This document shows, piece by piece, positions 40,892 to 49,101 of a stretch of 64,000 bases of DNA (positions are counted from its first letter, which is position 1; every line of letters starts with the position of its first letter). The DNA is from Naasia sp. SYSU D00948 (lineage in GTDB: Bacteria > Actinomycetota > Actinomycetes > Actinomycetales > Microbacteriaceae), in assembly GCF_017916515.1 (NCBI RefSeq), contig NZ_JAFMTA010000001.1:2097127-2161126 (forward strand). Reading direction: 5' to 3'. Under the pieces are notes generated by a model. That model saw only the letters and a list, made by a program, of their open reading frames with translations, was not told where the DNA came from and did not search any database. The position numbers and the translations under genes are program-made.

Positions 40892-40939
40892 CCGGCTCCC
40901 GCCGGGCGCGCCCCGAGCCGCCGAGGGCATCGCAGAACG

Positions 40940-40971
40940 CCGAGCGCACCCCGTGCCCAGGGCGCTTTCGG
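40940..40971 (+). terminator. Imperfect hairpin after gatB
   Basis: About ten of twelve positions pair between 40940-40951 and 40960-40971, including one wobble and two mismatches. It lies 49 nt after the gatB stop; no other terminator candidate exists in the 241-nt gap before the MFS gene, in which nothing else was recognised. Confidence 0.4.
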
Positions 40972-41132
40972 TGGTTCAGAGCGCGCTCGCGCAGCGCGGG
41001 AAGCGGGAACAGCGACCGAGCTGGACCGGTTCGCCGCCTCCGTCCCTCCTGCCGGCGCCGCACGAGCCTCCTCGGCAGTGGTGTCGCCGGCTCCGTCGAT
41101 GATGGGATGGACACCGCTCCCGGGGAGGGATC

Positions 41133-42467
41133 GTGACGGAGACGGAGAAGAAGGCCGGGCGTTCCGCTCGCCCGATGCCCCGCGCGCTCACCCCGTTCCG
41201 CTCGGGTCAGTACCGGATGCTCGCCGCGGCCCTCACGCTGTCGCTGTTCGGCGCGGGCATCTGGGTCGTGGCGCTGGTCTGGCAGGTCATCGAGCTGGGC
41301 GGCGGCCCGAGCGACCTGTCCGTCGTCGCCACCGCGATGGCGGTCGGCATGCTCGCCACCGTCCTCCTGGCCGGCGCGCTCGCCGACCGCGTCCCGCAGA
41401 AGCGCCTCATGCTCGCCGTCGAGATCACGAAGGCGGTCGCGATCGGCGGTGCCGGCGCCCTCGCGGTGACCGGCAACCTCGAGATCTGGCACCTCGCGGT
41501 CGTGTCCCTCTTCTACGGCGTCGCCGAGGGCATCGTCTACCCGGCCTACTCCGCCTGGCTTCCCGCGCTCCTCCCCGCCGAGGACCTGCTCCCCGCCAAC
41601 GGTGTGGAGGGGGTGCTGCGTCCCGTCGTGATGCAGGCCGCTGGTCCTGCCGCGGCGGGCGGGATCATCGCCGTGGCGGCTCCCGGTCCCGCCCTGATCG
41701 TGATCGCCGCGGCTCAGGCGCTGGCGGCGGTCGTCCTCGCGCTGATGCGGGAGACGCCGGTGCGCCGCGAGGACATGGGCGCGGGCAACCCTGTGGTCGC
41801 GGTGGCCCGCGACATCGCCGAGGGCTTCCGGTACATGGTGCGCACGCGCTGGCTGCTGGTGACGCTGCTGTTCGCGAGCCTCCTCGTCCTCGCGGTGATG
41901 GGTCCCATCGAGGTGCTCCTGCCCTTCGCCGTGCGCGACCAGACCGGCGGGGGAGCGGGGGCGTTCGCGCTGGTGCTGGCCGCCTTCGGCATCGGCGGCG
42001 CTGTGGGGTCCGTCGTAGTGGCCTCGCTGCCGCTCGCCCGGCGATACCTGACGGTCATGAACCTGTGCTGGGGCGCGGGCTGCCTCCCCCTCGCGGCCAT
42101 CGGATTCCTCGACGAGGTCTGGGTCATGGCCGCCGTCACGTTCGCCGTCGGGTTCACCTTCCAGGCGGGAACCGTCATCTGGGGAACCCTCCTGCAGCGC
42201 AGGGTGCCGCCCGCCCTGCTCGGCCGGGTGTCGAGCCTCGACTTCTTCGTCTCCCTGGCCCTGATGCCCATCTCGATGGCGCTCGCCGGTCCCGTCGGAG
42301 AGGAGGTGGGGATCCCTGTCGCGTTCCTCGTGGCGGGAGTCGTGCCCGCCGTGCTCGCGATCGCCGCCGTCGTCGGGTTCGGGCTGCTCCGCGACGAGAT
42401 CGAGCATCCTCTGGCGCCGCGGCCCGAGCCGGCGGACGGGGCGTCACCGGCGGCCCACCCGGCCTGA
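41133..42467 (+). CDS. MFS transporter (probable drug exporter)
   Basis: 444 aa, about 12 membrane helices. The family loop motif after helix 2 reads GALADRVPQKRLMLAVEI (GxLaDRxxrkxxl). An N-terminal FRSGQYRMLAAALTLSLFG and several Gly/Ala-rich helices resemble the enterobactin-exporter-like/DHA3 group of effluxers. GTG start with GGGGAGGG just upstream. It ends 3 nt before the stop of the convergent TetR gene, so the repressor may control it, although they are not co-transcribed. Substrate unknown. Confidence 0.87.
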   Translation: MTETEKKAGRSARPMPRALTPFRSGQYRMLAAALTLSLFGAGIWVVALVWQVIELGGGPSDLSVVATAMAVGMLATVLLAGALADRVPQKRLMLAVEITKAVAIGGAGALAVTGNLEIWHLAVVSLFYGVAEGIVYPAYSAWLPALLPAEDLLPANGVEGVLRPVVMQAAGPAAAGGIIAVAAPGPALIVIAAAQALAAVVLALMRETPVRREDMGAGNPVVAVARDIAEGFRYMVRTRWLLVTLLFASLLVLAVMGPIEVLLPFAVRDQTGGGAGAFALVLAAFGIGGAVGSVVVASLPLARRYLTVMNLCWGAGCLPLAAIGFLDEVWVMAAVTFAVGFTFQAGTVIWGTLLQRRVPPALLGRVSSLDFFVSLALMPISMALAGPVGEEVGIPVAFLVAGVVPAVLAIAAVVGFGLLRDEIEHPLAPRPEPADGASPAAHPA

Positions 42468-42470
42468 GGG

Positions 42471-43121
42471 TCAGAGCCCGCGCTCGACCAGATCCAGGAG
42501 GCGCTCCCGGGAGCTCTCGATCAGCTCGGCCGGAAGCCCGCGCAGCCGGCCGTCGATGACGAGGCTCGCGAGACCGTGCACGGCCGACCAGGCGAGGAAC
42601 TCCCCGCCCTCCCTGCGTCCCGGTGCGAGCGCGCCCGCGTCGACCAGCTCGTCGAGCACGCCGGCGAGGATCTGGAACGGAGTGCGTCCGGTCAGCCCGG
42701 CCTTCGCCGGCGACAGCGCCTCCCGCAGGTCGCCGGGGACCGTGAACGCCGCGCGGAACAGGCCGGGCTCCTCCTGGGCGAAGCCCATGTACGCCGTCCC
42801 GACCGCGCGCAGCCGCCGCCGCGCCTGCTCCTCGCCGGACGAGGAGGCGCCGGCGTCGCGGAGGACCGCCTCCATCCGGTCCGCGACGAGCCCCTGCGCG
42901 GCGTCGGACACGGCCGACAGGAGCGCGGCCCGGTCCGCGAAATGCCGATAGGCGGCGTTGGGCGAGACCCCGGAGCGACGGGTGGCCTCGCGCAGGACGA
43001 CGGCGTCCGGACCTCCGGCCCGCGCGAGGTCCAGCCCCGCCGAGAGGAGGGCGGCGCGGAGATCGCCGTGCCGATAGGTGCGGCGCCGCTCGCCGGTGGA
43101 GGTCGGCTGCTCAGGGTCCAC
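42471..43121 (-). CDS. TetR/AcrR-family transcriptional regulator
   Basis: 216 aa. N-terminal HTH: TYRHGDLRAALLSAGLDLAR, VVLREATRRSGVSPNAAYRHF, then a helical ligand domain with the WHG-type AFTVPGDLREAL and SAVHGLASLVIDGRLRG. The start GTG at 43121 is chosen because TATCGT (43133-43128, minus strand) ends exactly 6 nt before it; longer starts would run into the VOC gene promoter. Divergent from the VOC gene, with which it shares the TA of overlapping -10 elements, so both are probably repressed by it. Confidence 0.85.
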   Translation of the reverse strand: MDPEQPTSTGERRRTYRHGDLRAALLSAGLDLARAGGPDAVVLREATRRSGVSPNAAYRHFADRAALLSAVSDAAQGLVADRMEAVLRDAGASSSGEEQARRRLRAVGTAYMGFAQEEPGLFRAAFTVPGDLREALSPAKAGLTGRTPFQILAGVLDELVDAGALAPGRREGGEFLAWSAVHGLASLVIDGRLRGLPAELIESSRERLLDLVERGL

Positions 43122-43183
43122 CTCTCGACGATACCGTCCGGCGATGGCATTGTTGACGATGTTCACATGTGCGAGGAGGCACC

Positions 43184-43570
43184 ATGATCCGGACCACTGC
43201 CGCATTCAGCAGCTTCTCCTCCAACGACATCGAGGGCTCCAAGCGCTTCTACGGTGAGGTCCTCGGGCTGGACTACGAGGAGACGATGAGCGGTCTCCAG
43301 CTCTCGCTGCCGGGCGGGGGCCGCGTGTTCATCTACCCGAAGGACGACCACGAGCCGGCCACGTTCACGGTGCTCAACTTCGCCGTGGAGGACATCGACG
43401 CCGCCGTCGACTCCCTCAACGCGCAGGGCGTCGCCACGAAGATCTACGGCGACGACGAGTTCCCCTCGGATGCGAGGGGCATCGTCCGGGGCGGACCGGA
43501 GCTCGGCCCGGACATCGCCTGGTTCCGCGATCCGGCCGGCAACGTCCTCGCGGTCCTGTCGGACGTCTAG
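43184..43570 (+). CDS. VOC-family (glyoxalase/dioxygenase-like) protein
   Basis: 128 aa, one vicinal-oxygen-chelate domain: two beta-alpha-beta3 halves with [54 protein letters not shown] and [16 protein letters not shown] at the end. Members include glyoxalase I, bleomycin-binding and dioxygenase proteins; the activity cannot be told. GAGGAGG precedes the ATG. TACCGT (43132-43137) could be its -10, overlapping that of the divergent TetR gene. Confidence 0.85.
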   Translation: MIRTTAAFSSFSSNDIEGSKRFYGEVLGLDYEETMSGLQLSLPGGGRVFIYPKDDHEPATFTVLNFAVEDIDAAVDSLNAQGVATKIYGDDEFPSDARGIVRGGPELGPDIAWFRDPAGNVLAVLSDV

Positions 43571-43633
43571 CGCACGGGGAGCGGCCGGACCACCCGGGGT
43601 CGGCCCCGGGAGCTCGCTGGCAGACTGGTGCCG

Positions 43634-45091
43634 ATGCCTGCCGCTGACGCCGTGATCGTCGGGGCGGGGCCGAACGGCCTCGCCGCGGCCGTCACGCTGG
43701 CGCGCGCCGGTCTCGCGGTCGAGGTGTACGAGCGGGCGGACGAGATCGGCGGAGGCACCCGCACCAAGGCGCTGACCCTCCCGGGCTACCTGCACGACAC
43801 GTGCTCGGCCGTGCATCCCATGGCGTTCGCGTCCGGGTTCTTCCAGGAGTTCGGGCTCACGAGGCGCGTCGAGTTCGTCACGCCCGAGGTCTCCTTCGCC
43901 CATCCGCTCGACGGCGGCCGTGCCGGGATCGCGTACCGCGACCTGGCGAGGACCGTGGACGCCCTCGGCCGTGACGGGCCCCGGTGGTCGCAGCTGTTCC
44001 GGCGGCTCGTCGAGCACCCGGGAGCCGTCTCCCGCTTCACCGGATCGACGCTCGTCGCCCTTCCCCGGCATCCGTTCACCATGGCGCGATTCGGGCTCGC
44101 GACGTTCGAGCAGGGATCGCCGGCCTGGAACCTGCGCTGGCGCGAGGACGTCGCACCGGCGATGCTCACGGGCGTGATGGCCCACGCCGTGCAGCCGCTG
44201 CCGTCGCTCGGCGCCGCTGCGGCGGGGCTCGCGCTCGCCATCCACGCCCATGTCGAGGGCTGGCCGATCCCCATCGGGGGATCCCAGCGCATCGCCCAGG
44301 CGCTCGCGGACGACCTCGTCGCCCACGGCGGCCGCATCGAGACAGGACGCGAGGTGCGCTCCGTCGGAGAGCTCCCCGCCGCGAGGGCGGTGCTCTTCGA
44401 CACGAGCGCCCGCGACATGGCGCGCATCGCGGGGGATCGGCTGCCGGCCTCCTACCGGGGCCGGCTGCGGCGCTTCCGCTACGGGAACGCGGTGGCGAAG
44501 GTCGATTTCGCGCTGTCCGGTCCGGTGCCCTGGGCGCACCCGGAGGTGCGGCGAGCGGGCACCATCCACCTCGGGGGATCCCGCGAGGAGCTGGCCTACG
44601 CCGAGCGCCAGGTGGCGGCCGGGCGTCACCCCTCGCGCCCCTATGTGCTCGTGTCGCAGCCGAGCGTCTTCGACCCGACGCGTGCTCCCGCCGGTCACGG
44701 CACGCTCTGGACCTACACCCACGTCCCCAAGTACTCCTCCGTCGACATGACGGCCGCCATCACGGAGCAGATCGAGCGCTTCGCCCCCGGCTTCCGGGAC
44801 GTCGTGGTCGCGTCCTCGTGCAGCACGGCCGTCCAGGTCGAGGCGCACGACCCCAACTACGTGGGCGGCGACATCGCGTCCGGCAGCGGAGACTTCCTCC
44901 AGCTCCTCGCCCGCCCGACCCTCTCCCCGGATCCCTGGCGGACACCGGGGAAGGGGATCTACCTCGCCTCGGCGTCGGCGGCACCCGGGCCCGGCGTCCA
45001 CGGCCAGGCGGGGTGGAACGCCGCGCTGTCCGCGCTCCGCAACGAGTTCGGCATCCGCCGGGCTCCCGATCTCGCTCCGACGGAAGGGTAG
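43634..45091 (+). CDS. FAD-dependent phytoene-desaturase-like oxidoreductase
   Basis: 485 aa. Rossmann FAD site [21 protein letters not shown] followed by [15 protein letters not shown], central [20 protein letters not shown], and the C-terminal FAD block [22 protein letters not shown]. It groups with PYROXD2/CrtI-like flavoproteins of unknown substrate rather than with true carotenoid desaturases. The ATG at 43634 is preferred to the GTG at 43628 because CAGACT ends 7 nt before it. The SRPBCC gene follows after 3 nt, so the two form an operon. Confidence 0.85.
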   Translation: MPAADAVIVGAGPNGLAAAVTLARAGLAVEVYERADEIGGGTRTKALTLPGYLHDTCSAVHPMAFASGFFQEFGLTRRVEFVTPEVSFAHPLDGGRAGIAYRDLARTVDALGRDGPRWSQLFRRLVEHPGAVSRFTGSTLVALPRHPFTMARFGLATFEQGSPAWNLRWREDVAPAMLTGVMAHAVQPLPSLGAAAAGLALAIHAHVEGWPIPIGGSQRIAQALADDLVAHGGRIETGREVRSVGELPAARAVLFDTSARDMARIAGDRLPASYRGRLRRFRYGNAVAKVDFALSGPVPWAHPEVRRAGTIHLGGSREELAYAERQVAAGRHPSRPYVLVSQPSVFDPTRAPAGHGTLWTYTHVPKYSSVDMTAAITEQIERFAPGFRDVVVASSCSTAVQVEAHDPNYVGGDIASGSGDFLQLLARPTLSPDPWRTPGKGIYLASASAAPGPGVHGQAGWNAALSALRNEFGIRRAPDLAPTEG

Positions 45092-45094
45092 GGA

Positions 45095-45532
45095 ATGGCC
45101 GAGAACGTGCGCAGGATCGACGCGAGCCCCGAGCAGGTGTTCGCCGTGCTGGCGGACGGGTGGCTCTACCCGAGCTGGGTCGTCGGGGCCTCCCGCATCC
45201 GCGGCGTCACGCCGAGCTGGCCCGCCCCCGGCGCGGAGCTGTACCACTCGGTGGGCGTCTGGCCGGTCGTGATCGACGACAAGTCGATCCTGCTCGAATG
45301 GGACCCGCCCCGCCGTGCCGTGTTCCGCGCGCGGGGCTGGCCGATCGGCGAGGCGCAGGTCACCGTCGAGGCGAAGCCGCGGGGGAACGGGAGCCTCGTG
45401 CGGATCGTCGAGGACGCCGTCGAGGGGCCCGGACGCTGGGTGCCGTCGTTCCTGCGGCAGCCCATGCTCCGCATCCGGAACACCGAGACGCTGCGCCGGC
45501 TCGCCTACCTCGCGGAGGGGCGCGCCCGCTGA
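45095..45532 (+). CDS. SRPBCC-family (START-like) protein
   Basis: 145 aa single-domain protein: RRIDASPEQVFAVLADGWLYPSWVVG at the N-terminus, central beta strands (KSILLEWDPPRRAVFRAR) and a C-terminal long helix (RIRNTETLRRLAYLAEG) form the usual ligand-binding cavity. Such proteins bind lipids, polyketides or act as cyclases; pairing with the FAD oxidoreductase suggests shared lipid or isoprenoid chemistry (inference). Its stop codon directly abuts that of the convergent FBP gene inside a 20-bp palindrome. Confidence 0.85.
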   Translation: MAENVRRIDASPEQVFAVLADGWLYPSWVVGASRIRGVTPSWPAPGAELYHSVGVWPVVIDDKSILLEWDPPRRAVFRARGWPIGEAQVTVEAKPRGNGSLVRIVEDAVEGPGRWVPSFLRQPMLRIRNTETLRRLAYLAEGRAR

Positions 45533-45542
45533 TCAGCGGGCG
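45523..45542. terminator. Perfect 20-bp palindrome at two abutting convergent stops
   Basis: CGCCCGCTGATCAGCGGGCG is fully self-complementary and centred on TGA|TCA, the stop codons of the SRPBCC gene (plus) and the FBP gene (minus), with no base between them. As RNA either strand folds an 8-bp stem with a GATC loop, so it may be a compact bidirectional terminator. Both proteins end in Ala-Arg because of the symmetry. Confidence 0.55.
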
Positions 45543-46024
45543 AGGACCGTGTCCGTGAAGGCCCCGAGCCGGGTCTGCAGCGTCGCGATGCGGCGCTCGA
45601 TGACCTCGGCCGGGTCCGGCTGCATGTCGTAGGCCGGGGGAGCGATGCGGATCGTGAGCGAGCACGCGAGGTCGGCGCAGATGTAGGTGCCGACGGTGTT
45701 GCCGTCCCGGCCCGCCTCGCCCGCGCGCGGCGCGGAGAACAGCGAGACCTGACCCGCGGGCCTCGGCGTCTGGCAGAGCGAGCACATCGCGTTGATGCCC
45801 GGCGACATGCGATTGTCGGCGGCGCGGAGCATCATGCCCACCGGCTCCCCGTCGCGCCACTGGACGATGTACGCCCGCTGCGGCGTCCGCGGGTCCCGCC
45901 ACCCCAGGTACTCCCGCTGGTCCCACAGCACCTCGTGCAGCCCCGGCAGGGTCATCCGGGCGCTGTCCCCGGCGCTCGCGTTGACGAGCGAGTTGCGGAT
46001 GTCGGTCTCGGTGAGCGGCTGCAT
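45533..46024 (-). CDS. FBP-domain protein (treble-clef zinc finger, EF-G-binding type)
   Basis: 163 aa. N-terminal helix then a zinc-finger domain with CSLCQTPRPAGQVSLFSAPR and YICADLACSLTIR (C-x2-C and C-x4-C), matching the C-terminal treble clef of FusB/FusC proteins, which bind EF-G and give fusidic acid resistance. Actinobacterial single-domain members are of unproven function but may also contact the translation machinery. TAGGCT ends 8 nt before the ATG. Convergent with the SRPBCC gene. Confidence 0.8.
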   Translation of the reverse strand: MQPLTETDIRNSLVNASAGDSARMTLPGLHEVLWDQREYLGWRDPRTPQRAYIVQWRDGEPVGMMLRAADNRMSPGINAMCSLCQTPRPAGQVSLFSAPRAGEAGRDGNTVGTYICADLACSLTIRIAPPAYDMQPDPAEVIERRIATLQTRLGAFTDTVLAR

Positions 46025-46035
46025 GCCGGTCCAGC

Positions 46036-46647
46036 CTAACCGCGACGCAGACTCCTGCCCACGACGGCTTCGATCGGGCCGGTGAGGACCAGGACGAGCA
46101 GCGCCCAGTAGCCCACGGAGGGCAGCGCGGTCCCGATCACGAGGGCCACGAGGAACGCCGCGGCGTTCGACACGCTGCCGAGCACCGCCCGCGGCGGCAC
46201 GGGGTTCGAGGCGTCCTCGATCCGGCGGTCGCGGCGGATCAGCAGGGTCATCGCGGTGAGGATCACACTGCTCGCGGCCATGGTGCCGATGTAGAAGGCC
46301 ACGGTCCCGACGCTCGGGGCGAGCTCCGCCATGACGGAGGTCGGCAGCGGGAGCACCACGATCGTGAGCGCCCACAGCAGGGAGAGCCAGACGAGCGCGT
46401 GCGTGTAGCCGGCCACGTGCTCGAACAGCTGGTGATGGGCGAACCAGAGCCGGCCGATGACCGCGAAGCTCACGAGGAAGGCCACGAGCGGCTCGCGATG
46501 CCGGACGAACAGGTCCGCCATCGTCGACCCCTCCGCGGCGAGCTCCGGGACGAGGTCGACGAGCGGGAGGACGAGCAGGGTGATGGCGATCGCCACGATG
46601 GCATCGGTGAAGTTCACGAGCCGGTCCAGCCCGCGGGTCGTCGCCAT
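46036..46647 (-). CDS. TMEM175-family potassium-channel-like membrane protein
   Basis: 203 aa, six predicted helices (one TMEM175 repeat, formerly DUF1211). The first helix holds the family filter motif LVNFTDAIVAIAITLLVLPL (RxxxFxD-like). Bacterial members form tetrameric K+-selective leak channels. The ATG at 46647 is chosen because the conserved motif starts shortly after it; an ATG at 46668 would add seven residues and has a GGGGAGGG too close to it. Stop lies 12 nt before the FBP start, so both may be in one transcript. Confidence 0.83.
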   Translation of the reverse strand: MATTRGLDRLVNFTDAIVAIAITLLVLPLVDLVPELAAEGSTMADLFVRHREPLVAFLVSFAVIGRLWFAHHQLFEHVAGYTHALVWLSLLWALTIVVLPLPTSVMAELAPSVGTVAFYIGTMAASSVILTAMTLLIRRDRRIEDASNPVPPRAVLGSVSNAAAFLVALVIGTALPSVGYWALLVLVLTGPIEAVVGRSLRRG

Positions 46648-46692
46648 CGGCCCAGCCAACCACAGCATCCCTCCCCGGAGGGCGGGTGGGGA

Positions 46693-46702
46693 AAGCTAGC
46701 GT
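46693..46702. promoter_or_regulatory. Overlapping divergent -10 elements, TMEM175 / methyltransferase
   Basis: TAGCGT (46697-46702, plus) ends exactly 6 nt before the methyltransferase ATG, predicting a leaderless mRNA. TAGCTT (46698-46693, minus) shares its TA and would serve the TMEM175-type gene with a short leader. Confidence 0.5.
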
Positions 46703-46708
46703 GGAGCC

Positions 46709-48241
46709 ATGTCCGGGCCCCCACGAAGCGCGCCGACCTCCGACCCGGCGCTGCTCGCCGCCCTCCGGGACGACCTCGCGGCGGCCGGCTACACCGCCCC
46801 GGCCGTCTCCGGCGTGCTCGGTCCCGCGGCCGAGGGCTCCCTCGCACGGGGCTCGCGGCTCGCCGCGCTCCGCGCTCTCGCGGACCCCGCTGCGGCCGCG
46901 TCGGGCCCCGTCGCCGACCTCACCGCCCTCTTCGCGGTCGGCGCTCCCGTCGACACCGACCGTGTCGACGCCGCCCTGCCCTCGCTGAGGGCGCGCGGCG
47001 CCCAGACGCTCGGACTCGTCCGCCTCCGGGGCACGCAGGCGCACCCGCTGGTCGAGCTCCGGCCGCACCAGCTCTTCGACTCCGACGGCGTGGGGGAGTG
47101 GTGGATCGCCTCGGACCTCGGGGAGGCGGCGGCCGCCGGGCCCCTCCCGGCGGATCACGTCCTCGGCGTCGGCGGCGCCTCCCGCACGCTCGCCGGACTG
47201 CAGCTTCCCCGTCCGGCCGGCTCCGTCCTCGACCTCGGAACCGGCAGCGGCATCCAGGCGCTGCGTGCCGCGAGGTACGGGACCCGCGTGGTCGCGACGG
47301 ACGTGTCGGAGCGGGCGCTCGCCTTCGCCGGCTTCAACGCGGCGCTCAACGGCGTCGAGATCGAGCTGCGGCAGGGGAGCCTGTTCGAGCCGGTCGAGGG
47401 GGAGCGCTTCGACCGGATCGTCTGCAATCCGCCCTTCGTGATCACGCCCCGGGGCGCCGACGTCCCCGAGTACGAGTACCGCGACGCGGGCCTCGTCGGC
47501 GACCGGCTCGTCGAGGAGGTCGTGCGAGGCGTCGCCGCTCACCTCCGGCCGGGCGGCGTCGCGCAGCTGCTCGCCAACTGGGAGGACCACGAGTCCGCCC
47601 CCGGGCGCGACCGCGTCGCCCGCTGGGCGGAGGAGGCGGGTCTCGACGTGTGGGTGGTCGAGCGCGAGGTGCAGGACCCAGTGCTCTACGCGGAGACGTG
47701 GATCCGCGACGGCGGCGTCCGACCGGGCACGACCGCGTTCGACCGGATGCTCCGCGCCTGGCTCGACGACTTCGCGTCGCGCGACGTGCGGTCGATCGGG
47801 TTCGGGTTCGTGACCCTGCGGCTCGCCGAGACGCGCCGGTTCCGCCGGGTCGAGCGCGCCCAGGGCGGTTCGAGCGGTCTCGGCGGTCACCTGGCGGTGT
47901 GCCTGGACGCGCAGACCTGGCTCGCACGCACCGACGACGACGCCCTCCTCGGGGCGCGCCTCGTGGTGGCCGGAGATGTGACGGAGGAGCGCCACTACTG
48001 GCCGGGCGACGAGCACCCCGCGGCGATCGAGCTGCGGCAGGGCGGCGGCTTCGCCCGGGTCGTGCCCGTCGATGCGGCGGTCGCGGGCTTCGTCGGCGCG
48101 TGCGATGGGGACCTGCCGGTCGCCGCCATCCTCTCCGCGCTCGCCGAGCTGCTCGACATCGACGGGACGGCGATCAGCGCGGAGCTGCTGGGGACGGTCC
48201 GCGAGCTCGTCGCGACCGGGTTCCTGATCCCGGCGGACTAG
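46709..48241 (+). CDS. Class I SAM-dependent methyltransferase (PrmC/RsmC-like, N6/N5 type)
   Basis: 510 aa. An N-terminal domain of ~155 residues with an extra helical region precedes the Rossmann methyltransferase: SAM motif I SVLDLGTGSGIQALRAARYG, VVATDVSERALAFAGFNAAL, and the catalytic NPPF in FDRIVCNPPFVITPRG, the signature of enzymes methylating amide or ring nitrogens (glutamine N5, guanine N2, adenine N6). A further ~200-residue C-terminal domain is unassigned. The substrate is therefore probably a protein glutamine or rRNA base. Stop shares a CTAG with the opposite gene. Confidence 0.83.
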   Translation: MSGPPRSAPTSDPALLAALRDDLAAAGYTAPAVSGVLGPAAEGSLARGSRLAALRALADPAAAASGPVADLTALFAVGAPVDTDRVDAALPSLRARGAQTLGLVRLRGTQAHPLVELRPHQLFDSDGVGEWWIASDLGEAAAAGPLPADHVLGVGGASRTLAGLQLPRPAGSVLDLGTGSGIQALRAARYGTRVVATDVSERALAFAGFNAALNGVEIELRQGSLFEPVEGERFDRIVCNPPFVITPRGADVPEYEYRDAGLVGDRLVEEVVRGVAAHLRPGGVAQLLANWEDHESAPGRDRVARWAEEAGLDVWVVEREVQDPVLYAETWIRDGGVRPGTTAFDRMLRAWLDDFASRDVRSIGFGFVTLRLAETRRFRRVERAQGGSSGLGGHLAVCLDAQTWLARTDDDALLGARLVVAGDVTEERHYWPGDEHPAAIELRQGGGFARVVPVDAAVAGFVGACDGDLPVAAILSALAELLDIDGTAISAELLGTVRELVATGFLIPAD

Positions 48242-48483
48242 CCGGTGTGGCCCGGGAAGGGTCGCCCGTTCAGGTTGAACTCGTCGTCGGACACGTCGAT
48301 GTCGCCCTGGTCGTCCGGACCGCCCGTGCCGGGGAGGAGGTGGACCGCGTCCTCGTCGACGTCCGGGTCGCGCTGCGGCATCCCCATCTGCCCGCCCGGG
48401 GAGTTCCGGATCTCCTGCTCGCGGTCGCTCCTCGGGCTGTAGGACGTGTCCTTGAGCCTGCTCTCCTCGTCACTGCTCGCCAT
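48238..48483 (-). CDS. Small acidic hypothetical protein
   Basis: 81 aa, strongly charged and probably disordered: MASSDEESRLKDTSYSPRSD, then DPDVDEDAVHLLPGTGGPDD and GDIDVSDDEFNLNG. Proteins with this 'DAVHLLPGTGGPDD'-like core occur widely in Microbacteriaceae but have no known role. TAGCGT (48495-48490, minus) ends exactly 6 nt before the ATG, supporting real expression from a leaderless mRNA. Its stop codon and that of the methyltransferase gene share the palindrome CTAG (48238-48241). Confidence 0.7.
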   Translation of the reverse strand: MASSDEESRLKDTSYSPRSDREQEIRNSPGGQMGMPQRDPDVDEDAVHLLPGTGGPDDQGDIDVSDDEFNLNGRPFPGHTG

Positions 48484-48530
48484 GCCCTCACGCTAGGCCG
48501 AGCGCCGCCGGCGGGTAACGGGGTTGCGGC

Positions 48531-49037
48531 TCAGAGCGAGCGGGCGTAGCAGACCGAGATCTCCGAGCCGGCGTACGGCCCGAAGTTGGGGATCCGCTCG
48601 TAGCCCTCGCGCTCGTAGAAGCGCATGGCGTCCGGCTGCTCGGTCCCCGTCTCGAGGAGCAGCGAGTGCACGCCCCGGTCGCGCGCCTGCGCCTCCAGCG
48701 CGCGCAGGATCGCGACCGCGACGCCCGTGCCGCGGCGCTCGGGCACGACGTACATCCGCTTGATCTCCGCGGCGCCGTTCCCGAGGTCCCGGAGCCCGCC
48801 GCAGCCGACCGCCGTGCCGGTGTCCGCGTCGCGCGCGACGAGGAACACCGTGATGTCGCCGGCGGACGGCGGGGTGCCGGGCTCGTGGTCGTCGCTGCCG
48901 TAGCGGGCGTCGAGCTCCGCGCGCTGAGCGGTCCGGAGCGCGGCCGCGTCCGTGTCGTCCCAGGAGGCGGGGGCGATGGCGGGGGGAGTCACCGCACGAG
49001 GAGTCGCGGCGGGAGGGATCGCGGCGGGAGGAGTCAC
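48531..49037 (-). CDS. GNAT-family N-acetyltransferase
   Basis: 168 aa. A Pro/Ala-rich N-terminus with near-repeats (TPPAAIPPAATPRAV) precedes the acetyltransferase: VFLVARDADTGTAVGCGGLR, EIKRMYVVPERRGTGVAVAI (acetyl-CoA loop, RxxGxG/A) and FYEREGYERIPNFGPY. Acceptor unknown. GTG start; CAGAAT (49048-49043, minus) ends 5 nt before it. The promoter faces that of DUF3097 on the other strand but does not overlap it. Confidence 0.85.
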   Translation of the reverse strand: MTPPAAIPPAATPRAVTPPAIAPASWDDTDAAALRTAQRAELDARYGSDDHEPGTPPSAGDITVFLVARDADTGTAVGCGGLRDLGNGAAEIKRMYVVPERRGTGVAVAILRALEAQARDRGVHSLLLETGTEQPDAMRFYEREGYERIPNFGPYAGSEISVCYARSL

Positions 49038-49101
49038 ACTTCATTCTGGCGGGCGGCGTGGCCGGTGCAGGCGCGGAGGCGCCCGTGGTTAGCCTCGATC
49101 G

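Noticed and set aside
45533-48016. An 827-codon open frame on the minus strand covering the FBP, TMEM175 and methyltransferase regions
   Set aside because: Only its last 163 codons (the FBP protein) make sense. The rest is the antisense shadow of GC-rich codons of real genes and is compositionally biased (Arg/Ala/Gly/Pro).
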